From Notospermus geniculatus (Eukaryota > Nemertea > Pilidiophora > Heteronemertea > Lineidae): a stretch of DNA of 64,000 nucleotides. Location: positions 66,649-130,648 of the forward strand of contig NMRB01001339.1 in the NCBI GenBank assembly GCA_002633025.1. The letters are read 5' to 3'. Below, in pieces: positions 11,651 to 19,548 of the stretch. The translations under genes were made by a program, and so were the position numbers. Position 1 is the first letter of the stretch, and each line of letters opens with the position of its first letter. A model generated the notes under the pieces. The model was not told the origin of the DNA. It ran no database searches and saw only the letters and a program-made list of their open reading frames with translations.

Positions 11651-11738
11651 GCGAATTTTTTTCCCAACCAGTATAGATTCCTAACCAGTATATCCATTAC
11701 GAAATGAAATTTACGAAGTTAATGGTGGGTTAATGGTT

Positions 11739-11773
<35 letters not shown>

Positions 11774-11888
11774 GGGAGTAGTATGAGGATTAGGATTAAA
11801 ATTAGGATTAGGATTAGCTTTTGCTATATATACAGGTTGGGAAAAAAAGTTGGTCGTAATGGATATATCAGTTGGGAAAAAAATTCGC
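11651..11888. mobile_element. TIR element with telomere-like core and 9-bp TSD
   Basis: The ends are GCGAATTTTTTTCCCAAC and the inverse. A perfect duplication, GTCCCGGAT, lies at 11642-11650 and 11889-11897. The middle (about 11722-11816) is a degenerate run of GGTTAGGGTTAG- and GATTAGGATTAG-like units. A 9-bp TSD points to the Mutator (MULE) superfamily. Confidence 0.8.
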
Positions 11889-12389
11889 GTCCCGGATGGG
11901 TCTTGGGCAAGAAACTGGCAACAATTCCAGTTATTCGTCATGAATACTAGTAGTCATGACTCTAAAAGCGGACTGTTTCATATACCTTTGTACTAAGTAC
12001 ATTTAAGTGGAAGAAACGAGAAATCCGGCAGTGTCTCCGCCCTGCTGGGTGGTATTAGAATTGCAGTATTGTCTAGCTTAGGATCTTATTGGCGAGTAGT
12101 ATATCTGTCGATAACTTTCTTTGATGAAGATACATGTATGCGATTGAAAACATAGTCGAAATTGTTAATAACGTATCAGTTGCTACGGACCGGAAGACGG
12201 GGGACGCAAAATGGCCTCCGGAAATCGACCCAGCAGCAGACGATGGTCCAGTTGACATGTTCAAACATTGGCCGCCTTTTATTGTCGGATTGTGTCCGCT
12301 TGTCAGATTTTGAGCAGTAGGAAAGCAGTTTTCGAAAGGCATTCCGCTACTTAGCAGACAAAGGGCCACCACGGAGATAGCCCTTCGGT

Positions 12390-12397
12390 TGACGTCA
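12390..12397. promoter_or_regulatory. CRE/ATF octamer upstream of a possible first exon
   Basis: A perfect TGACGTCA lies 10 bp upstream of the ATG at 12408. Such sites are common in metazoan core promoters. Here the octamer also occurs in repeats in the window, so its role is inferred only from position. Confidence 0.35.
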
Positions 12398-12407
12398 ACT
12401 GCTCATA

Positions 12408-12620
12408 ATGGATTTGAAGTGGCCGGACTTGGAAAGCCGGATAAAAGCTGTCAGGTATGAGTGGAAGTCATTAGAACTTAAAAGCGGACTATCATCGTGT
12501 TGCAATATGAAAAACACGCTTGGAAAGTTGGCCAAGTTTACTCTTCAAGATTATGCAGCGTTTCGATTTGATCCTCATGTATTGTTGTCGGTTCTAAACA
12601 ATGCCTTAAAGGAGCTGAGA
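12408..12620 (+). CDS. Possible first coding exon, unknown protein
   Basis: The ATG has a good initiation context (A at -3, G at +4). The next 71 codons read like real protein: charged and hydrophobic residues alternate (MDLKWPDLESRIKAVRYEWK at the start, then an FDPHVLLSVLNNALKEL helix), with balanced codon use. A moderate donor, AGA|GTTTGT, closes the exon in phase 0; beyond it the frame loses this character. I do not recognise the family. A possible downstream exon is the open stretch at about 12884-12999 (ISQTGGKTRIIVLQAENQ), followed by AAA|GTAGGC, but its acceptor is weak and the phase does not match. There is no membrane segment and no known domain. Confidence 0.3.
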
Positions 12621-13039
12621 GTTTGTTTGTTGTGGGAACATTTCCGATGTTGGCATGCTGTCACGTCAGGAAACAAGAGGTTGATGACTGCGCAAATATT
12701 TGTCATTTCTCCCTCGCGAGATGATATTAGTGCGTACATTTCACCAAAAATTTTAGTCGTGCCCATTTCGTAGGTTTTTATGGAGGGTGCATTGACATCA
12801 TGAACGACGGAAAGCGTTGTTATGTGGTAAAAAATGACACTCTTTCTTTCGACTTCATTATCATGTTATGGTTGGTTGGGTGTAAGCTGACACCGATGCC
12901 ACGAAATTGACATGCTTGTATGTGACGGCCATTAGCCAAACGGGAGGCAAGACCCGCATAATAGTCCTGCAAGCAGAAAATCAGGCGAAGGTCAAACTGG
13001 CTAAAGTAGGCCATTATCTTTTTGTATCCCTTTCGTTTA
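12621..13039. other. Possible intron and second exon region
   Basis: No repeat was recognised. The plus frame over about 12884-12999 has protein-like composition but an unconvincing acceptor. It should be tested together with the exon at 12408. Confidence 0.25.
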
Positions 13040-13115
13040 TTGCGATCGCATGCGGTAGAGCGTGCGGCTATGAATCCGGGGCGCCGGGTTCGATCCTTGC
13101 CAGGGGCTACTTTTT
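13040..13115 (+). repeat. tRNA-like sequence, probable SINE head
   Basis: Contains an A-box-like GGTAGAGCGTGCGG and a B-box GGGTTCGATCC at tRNA spacing, followed by GGGGCTACTTTTT. The T stem has a mismatch and no matching 5' acceptor arm is visible, so it is not a functional tRNA gene. A tRNA-derived SINE head or relic is more likely. Confidence 0.5.
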
Positions 13116-13369
13116 CTCGCGTCTGTTTCTCTGTTTATTCTTTTTTGCTGAAAATTTTGAAGTCGCAGGAGGAATGTCTCCCCCAGGCCTTCCATTTCCC
13201 TACCAAACTGCATAACCCTACTTGCTAATAAATACTTATAACCACAGATCCCTGTCAGCTGTCTGTCCTGCATTCAGAGAGACTGACTATTCACTAGTCT
13301 CTCTGAATGCAGGGGCAGCTGACTACCATCCACATTCCCCTCCCACTCACCAAAAATATCAACGACCCA

Positions 13370-13660
13370 ACTAACGTTCAAGAGTACTGGGTCCACATTC
13401 ATGAACATAATTAAAGCTGACGTGAAGCATACAAAAAGCCCCCATGCGATGAGCAAGAGAATTGCAAACGCCCTGCAAACACCCCAAACGAAGGCTCAGA
13501 ACATGACAGACCCCACGAGGCCAGGAGGGCGCCATTTGTCCTCGAGCTGACGAGGTGTCAAGATCCTCTCGTGAGCTCTTGCTGAGACTTTTTTTGAAAG
13601 AAAAAATTTTGACCCAGCTGGGAATCGAACTCCCACTTACCTGTCCCATTCCTGAACTCG
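13370..13660 (-). mobile_element. SINE3, minus-strand copy
   Basis: Matches the reverse complement of 34870-35163 over a long block (GCAAACGCCCTGCAAACACC and neighbours). On the minus strand a B-box-like GGGAGTTCGATTCCC leads the copy. A related 3' fragment lies at about 14050-14110. The flanking 13660-13860 is an imperfect inverted repeat of its head (ACTTACCTGTCCCA). Confidence 0.6.
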
Positions 13661-13931
13661 GAAAAAAATGACTAAATCCGAAGTTGAAGATGATGAGGTT
13701 GGGTATGGTCAGAAACATTAATGTCCTGTCCACTTACTTGTCCCACTCCCGACCCTGCTAAAGAATGGCAGCGTGCGATATCTTCAACTTAGGATTTGGT
13801 CATTTTTTCCGAGTTCAGGATGGGACAGGTAAGTGGGAGTTTAGAGTATGTCATGTGCTACAATTCTGTTGAAATTACACTTTGATTTTTTTTGCGGGGG
13901 GAGGGTATACCTTATACATGTATCGACACTA

Positions 13932-14125
13932 GGGGCCGTATTCAAAAAGGGCGTTTAAGACTTAGACGCGTGTAACTTTGTCAAATGCATGGTGGAAGTG
14001 TGTCCATTTAGTGAAGTTACACGCGTCTAAGTCTTGAAAGGTTGACCTTTAGCTATTGTTTGCAGGGTGGAATACAAAGGCTTAAATTGGACCTTAGAGT
14101 TAAGGAAGCTTCTAGAATACGGGCC
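13932..14125. mobile_element. Foldback element ending GGGGCCGTATTC
   Basis: Starts GGGGCCGTATTCAAAAAG and ends GAATACGGGCC. An inner hairpin has arms AAGACTTAGACGCGTGTAAC and the inverse. The 3' part includes a SINE3-related fragment. Its ends resemble family H (GGGGCCTGTTTCA) but the body differs. Confidence 0.6.
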
Positions 14126-14560
14126 AAAGACTTCATCGCAAAAATCAGTATGCGCAAACTAAAGATTCTATTGGTATTTTGGAAGGAGCGTGTTTCAAAT
14201 TTACTTAATGACCTCAAATGCACCCCATCCAGATAAACCCCAACCAGTGATCTGACTTAACAAAATGTCCACGCTTCCTTGTAATGTACATGCTCGAAGT
14301 TGATCAGTTATGATAAAAAAGACATCACATGAATATTAATAGTTTAATGCCGTATCGCTTTTGTCAAGCATTATATCCAAGAAACATGATCACTGTACGA
14401 GACGAAGGCTGGACTAAATCTTGATGACTATCAGATCGTATCGACCTGCAGGACGTTGGCGGACGTCGTTATCAAGAAGCCGCTTCTGCCTTCATTACCG
14501 ATCATCAACCAGTTGAAAAATACTGTACTAATGCCCCATCACACTGAGGCACAAACTGTT
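14126..14560. other. Gene-free stretch
   Basis: Nothing coding seen. The last 30 bases carry a CCCCATCACACTGA word like the end of family G. Confidence 0.4.
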
Positions 14561-15600
14561 AATGTCGCCGAATGGGTGAAAGCATAAAGATATCAAACCC
14601 CTAAAGCAACCACTTGGTTTTCGACATTCGGAGAAAAACGTGATATCCAAAGAAATTTTCAACGCAACTTTCTCCAATTGTTTTATATATGATAGCTATG
14701 GGTCTTCGAAAATTCCATACGATTCCATTCAGTAGTTCTTGTGATATGGAACATTTAGCAGCCAGCCCCCTTGCGCACAATGTGTCTCTCGGGTATCTGC
14801 TATACATTTAGATAGACTACTGTACATATGTACAGGGATGTAACCAACAGGTTTATCCAGCCCTGGCATATTTATGAATTGGTCGTTCTTCACCAATTTG
14901 GGCTCAGGGCTAGTGGATTGTTGTATGCTACGGCCACCAACCCAAATTTGGTTAAAAATATTATTTTAACATGGAAATTTGGGTGATAAGAGCCATCTGG
15001 TGAGAAAAACTGGAACTCATCGGACAAGCACCAGCGTGTGCCCAAGTGGTTGCTTTAGGGGTTTGATGTCTTTATGGTGAAAGTCGTCCTGGGTGACCCT
15101 AAATGTCACCCAGGATAAAACTGGGTGACCCTAACGTCCCCCAGGACATGGCTGGGTGACGTTTAGACCCTAAACGTCACCCAGTTTGAAAATCGCGCCA
15201 TTTTAAAACCTGCCGCCGAGGTTGGTGATTGATGCCAGTGGAACGTCTGTCAAGTAGCGGTCGCGAAATCATGAACAAACGTGAGTGACGTTTTTGCATC
15301 ATAAAATCAGAATGAAACATGGATCTAATACAGCAATATGCGTCTTCATCGTCTGATGAGGAAGACAAGGGCGGCCATGATCTGATGATGTGGAGATGTC
15401 AGAATTCGTTTTCAGCTACACGAAGAGCGTACCACTTACCTCGGCGGCAGGTTTTAAAATGGGGCGATTTTCAATCTGGGTGACGTTTAGGGTCTAAACC
15501 TCACCCAGCCATGTCCTGGGGGACGTTTAGGGTCACCCAGTTTTATTCTGGGTGACATTTAGGGTCACCCAGGACGACATTCACCCATTCGGCATTGTCG
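14561..15600. mobile_element. Palindromic element Y, left arm interrupted
   Basis: The outer arms CCGAATGGGTGAA and TTCACCCATTCGG enclose long complementary arms built from repeated GGGTGACCCTAAA-type words (about 15084-15215 and 15445-15575). Element Z splits the left arm. The middle (about 15215-15440) is unique and shows no gene. Confidence 0.7.
14583..15076. mobile_element. TIR element Z inserted in Y (hAT-like)
   Basis: 494 bp with nearly perfect ends of about 38 bp (CATAAAGATATCAAACCCC and the inverse), flanked by GTGAAAG at 14576-14582 and 15077-15083. The intact right arm of Y shows the uninterrupted site. A 7-8-bp TSD with a CA start suggests hAT. Confidence 0.75.
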
Positions 15601-15639
15601 TCTAAACCAGTGTAGCCAGGTTACGGAGTTAGGATGGTT

Positions 15640-15742
15640 AGCGTTGATGGTTAGGGTCAGGACTAGGTTTAGGATTAGGGTAGGGGTCAGTGACAAGGGT
15701 TGAGGGTCAGGGTCAGGGTTGGGGTTAGGGTTAGGGGCTTGG
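15640..15742. repeat. Degenerate telomere-like tract
   Basis: A run of imperfect GGTTAGGG, GGGTCAGG and GGATTAGGG units ending in GGGGTTAGGGTTAGGGG. It resembles the core of the element at 11651-11888, so it may be transposon-derived rather than a former chromosome end. Confidence 0.65.
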
Positions 15743-15743
15743 G

Positions 15744-15943
15744 CTCAAATTAAGTGCGAACGGCGTAGACGTAGTGGCAACTTTTTACAGTCTTTTTACG
15801 AACTTCCTGGACGGGCTCGCACGGGAAGGGTGCTCCAGTACTTCGAGGCATCATTTGGCCAACATTACACGTTCTAGCCCGTTTTACGATTTTTTAGGAC
15901 GGGGCAGGACGTTTTGCGAACTACTTCAGTGTGACTGGCCCTT
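15744..15943 (+). mobile_element. MITE G, 5'-truncated copy
   Basis: Matches the G element from the GTGCGAACGG block to its CAGTGTGA end. The left end is lost against the telomere-like tract. Confidence 0.65.
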
Positions 15944-15951
15944 AATACCCC

Positions 15952-16193
15952 AATCACACTGAGTTAGTTCTCAGTACGTTCTTGAAAACTTTGCCGAACG
16001 GGCTCAAACCTTGTGCGAACGGAGTAGACGTAGCGGCAACTTTTTACAGTCTTTTTACGAACTTCATGGACGGGAAGAGTGCTCCAGAACATCGATGCAT
16101 TATTTGGCCAAGGGTTACACGTTCTAGCCCGTTTTACAATTTTTTTAGGACGGGGCAGGACGTTTTGAGAACTAACTCAGTGTGATGGGGGTA
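15952..16193 (+). mobile_element. MITE G, complete copy
   Basis: Full-length copy bounded by CCCCAATCACACTGAG and the inverse, flanked by TTAATA and TATTAA. It gives the uninterrupted reference for the nested pair at 2237-2741. Confidence 0.75.
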
Positions 16194-16467
16194 TTAATGC
16201 CCATCACACTAGGCCCGGAATCTGAATTTCCAAAAAAAATTGATGAAAAATTGGATCGTGTGTATAGGCCATTAGAGGTGAGGATAAAGTAGTTAGTGCG
16301 TTTTGGTAATGGCCACTGGTAGGCACGGATAGTACTGACGACTAAATCAGTCAAGCTGGACATGCGCAGTAGCTTGGTTTATGATTCTGTTTTCACATAT
16401 TTTGATGACGTTTTGCAAATTTTTGATGACGTTTTTCACAAATTTTGGTCAAAAAGTTTTCATAGCC

Positions 16468-16578
16468 AGGGGCCTGTTTCATGAAGTGACTTTAAGCTAA
16501 AGGTACCTTTAACCAAATGGAAAATGCATTGAAGTTAATGGCACAATTGGCTTAAAATCACTTTATGGAACAGACCCC
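16468..16578. mobile_element. Short foldback MITE H, copy 2
   Basis: About 110 bp, GGGGCCTGTTTCATGAAGTG to its inverse. Same design as 3684-3791. Confidence 0.75.
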
Positions 16579-16878
16579 AGAACAGTATACATGTAGTAGG
16601 CCTATACTGCATTTATTGATGTACACCTTTGAACGCCATGGTATGAAACAAAAACAAAGCGTGTGAAACTGCGCCGTGTCGATCCTATTGTGATAGAAAG
16701 TCTTCTAATACAATAAACCAAGACAAATAAAGCCAGTCAAATTTACGGTATGACATCAATTTATTGACCGATCTCTTGTTTTCCAAAAAAAGTTGAGCAT
16801 GATGAACATCACATTTAGACTGGTGAACGATCTTCTGGGCAGCTTGCATTTGAGGACAGGTGAAAGCAAATGATCTAA

Positions 16879-17056
16879 GCCGGTGTAATGTTTTTCACTG
16901 CCCCCGTTTGCCAATGCCCCCCAACAAAAGATTGAGGAATAAGCCGCGACGTGACAATGGGGGAGGCACTGATCAACATGTCTTTCTGTATTTGAGTGTC
17001 CGCCGAACAATAAAGCGGGCATTGTCATACGGGGGGCATTCTCATACATTACACCT
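16879..17056 (+). mobile_element. MITE B, copy 1
   Basis: Ends CGGTGTAATGTTTTTCA and a CATTACACC inverse, with interior words GGGGGAGGCACTGAT and CGGGCATTG. Related pieces are at 26290-26335 and 50901-51063. The outer 16 bp match family A. Confidence 0.7.
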
Positions 17057-17164
17057 GATTCCCGGCTAGTGACGTCATTCTACAGCTCCGAGAGCAATAG
17101 ACCGACGCCGAGCTAAGTATAGACCAGCGGGCTATGGCATGTATTGTGTTGCAATAGTCAATAA

Positions 17165-17335
17165 TTTTATTTTTCATGCAATGTTTCGTTCATCATTCAA
17201 TGTTCACACTTTTCATTCAATGTTTGCAAATCCTTTATGCAATGTTGCGAATTCATCGTTCAATGTTGTGAATTATACATTCGATGTTGCCGCATTATGC
17301 ATTCAAAGTTGTAACAATTTGTCATTCAATGTGTG
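17165..17335 (+). repeat. Degenerate minisatellite, ~20-24-bp unit
   Basis: About seven imperfect units carrying CATTCAATGTT. Units differ in length and spacing. Open frames across it are a by-product of the repeat. Confidence 0.65.
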
Positions 17336-17688
17336 CTAAATGGGTAATGGACGAAACAAGATGATGTAAATTTTAATGTCAGGCGACCGAAAAAATAGGG
17401 TTGTTTTCACGCCAGAAGTTAATGGAAATCATTGGAAATCGAGTAGAAAAAAGAAACTTTGGTCGCATCGCTCGTAGCGCCACGTCGTGACGTTAGTTCC
17501 TCCGGTTCCCCAATGGAGCTCTCCCAGCCAAGCATGAGGCGGTCAGAAATCCATTGCCCAATCAGAGTGCAGCATTTATAGTGTCTGAATTCTATGACTA
17601 ATGTAAACAATCAAAAATAATAAGAATCTTATTTATACATACGAAAAACCACAGGGATAATATTCAGTCAATTTTGGGAAGACATTAA

Positions 17689-18040
17689 AGGAGCTGGACG
17701 TCCAAGTTGTAAACACGATATTCACTGGTCTCGGTCACCCAGCCGCTCGGTCACCCAGCCGAATCTGAGGATCTCACGTTTGTGTCGCAGTACCTGCGGA
17801 ACGAAACGGTTGGTTGCGCGAGACTAGATATTCACTTCAGTACATATCACCGATAATAGGTGGCAGCACAGCGTGGATAGAGAACCAGTGAGTGGTTGAG
17901 TGAGTTGCATTGGACCGGGCACCAGTCTAACGATCACGGGGCGCTACTGGTGCTGCCACCTTCACGAAGGAATAAAACTAGTTTGCCGACCACTGTTTGT
18001 AAACAAACTGGTTTGTTTACAACTTCGACGTCAAACTCCT
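17689..18040 (+). mobile_element. MITE L, copy 1, TTAA target
   Basis: Ends AGGAGCTGGACG and the inverse, followed by AAGTTGTAAAC arms, flanked by TTAA at 17685-17688 and 18041-18044. AGGTGGCAGCAC occurs at 17858-17869 and inverted at 17950-17961. Shorter copy at 44408-44646. Confidence 0.75.
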
Positions 18041-18451
18041 TTAAGTGATTTGTAGATACAAATCTCCCACGATAAAACAGGATAAACCACGAAAGTACCA
18101 ATACCACGACAATACAGGGAGTGCAACTGATGGAACAGCCGCACCAGATTCACTGGATGTTCTAGCAGCGTTTGTGTGAGTGGATGAAGAGGAGTGAGGT
18201 AAAAAAAACCCTGCTGTGGGGGGATGAAGACGGAAGTTCACCCGTGTAAAGATGTTTTTTTAAAAATATATATTACTTATAATATCTTTATTTGCCAAGG
18301 GTACAACAGGCGAATCGCCTATATCAGTGCCCTATACAATAGGAAACATACAATACAAGATTGGTGCAGTGCAGGAAAGAAAAATAGGTCCAGCCAGCTA
18401 CACAAAAACAACATAATGTAACAATACATGTGCAGTAGATGCAGGTTCGCT

Positions 18452-18828
18452 AGACTAGTACCTGGTCCTACCGATGGTGTCGCTTTTGAATGGTAGGACC
18501 AGTCTTGGCCGCCATTTGTGGAGGAATTCTGACAGTGACGTCACTTGAAAATTTTATGTAAATTATGTAAATTTATTCAATTCTCAATACGGCTGACGTA
18601 CCAGAATGCAGATAGAAGGTGACCGACCTTTGACCCAGGAAATTCACCAATCACGCCGGGGGTTTTCCACGTTAAAAATAGAGAATCTATCAACTAAATA
18701 GTTCACATACTTACCACCTGCGCCAGCAACTACCAATCAGAGGCACGAAGGCGGTAGGCACGCCCGGTCCTAACATATGCAAAAGACCGATGTAAAATAG
18801 TTAGGATCGGGTATCAGTCTACAGGTTG
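18452..18828. mobile_element. Palindromic element MM
   Basis: Inverted ends around AGACTAGTACCTGGTCCTA and TAGGATCGGGTATCAGTCT. A fragment of the same end appears near 28458-28535. The middle has no coding evidence. Confidence 0.55.
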
Positions 18829-19548
18829 CCACGCCACAAGCAGGAGCCCGCATCCATCTATAAAGACACATTTACTTTTCATAAGGCCGGATCATCCGCG
18901 CGGCCCAAGAGCGGCAAACGCCCGAAAGCACCGCCCACTGACCGGGCCACCGGACACGGACTTTGGGTCATATGAATGAAGACTAGCAAATGCCCCACTC
19001 GACCTTTCCAATACAAATGCACTAGACAGTGTTGTACAAATCTGAAGTAAAAGCGTTTGTAAGGCGACACTTATTTTATTTCTTGTTTTACGGATCCGCC
19101 GCATTTTTTTCCGATTTTGGAAAATAAAAATAATTGAAAAAATGGCATTATTTTTTTGCCGCCGCCCACAAACTGATTATCCGATCAATAAAAATAAAAA
19201 TAATGGGAAAAAAAACGCTTTATTTTTCTACTGCCGACATGCTGGACGAACCTTGTCTGACGAAAATAATTCACAGCGGTTGTAACAATCATTCTCGTTC
19301 CCATTCATTGAGTGAATTTTATTATATTTTTGTACATTTTAATTTTTTTCATAGCCGCCTGTTACGTACTTTGACAAATATAATAAAACTAATTACAATT
19401 ATTTTTATATTTATTTTCCACCCTCCTGTCAAGGTTTCTGTGAAAACCAAATGAAAAAAATATTTTTATTTTTATTTTCCTCCCTCCTGTCATGGGTTTC
19501 CAGGGAAAAAATCCGTAAAACAACAAATAAAATAATTGTGGCCTAAAT
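18829..19548. other. 5' flank of the PAN/FG-GAP gene
   Basis: AT-rich with A- and T-runs. An imperfect direct repeat of about 45 bp lies at 19405-19450 and 19465-19510 (both contain CCTCCTGTCA). I see no convincing TATA box or initiator, so the promoter and any 5' non-coding exon cannot be placed. Confidence 0.35.

Noticed and set aside
13040-13115. A functional tRNA gene
   Set aside because: A and B boxes are present but the acceptor stem does not pair and the T stem has a mismatch; a SINE head is more likely.
15640-15742. A former chromosome end or fusion point
   Set aside because: The repeats are too degenerate, and a related tract at 11722-11816 is clearly carried by a transposon.
18708-18735. 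ATACTTACC word resembling the 5' end of U1 snRNA
   Set aside because: The following bases do not match U1, there is no Sm site, and it lies in element MM.
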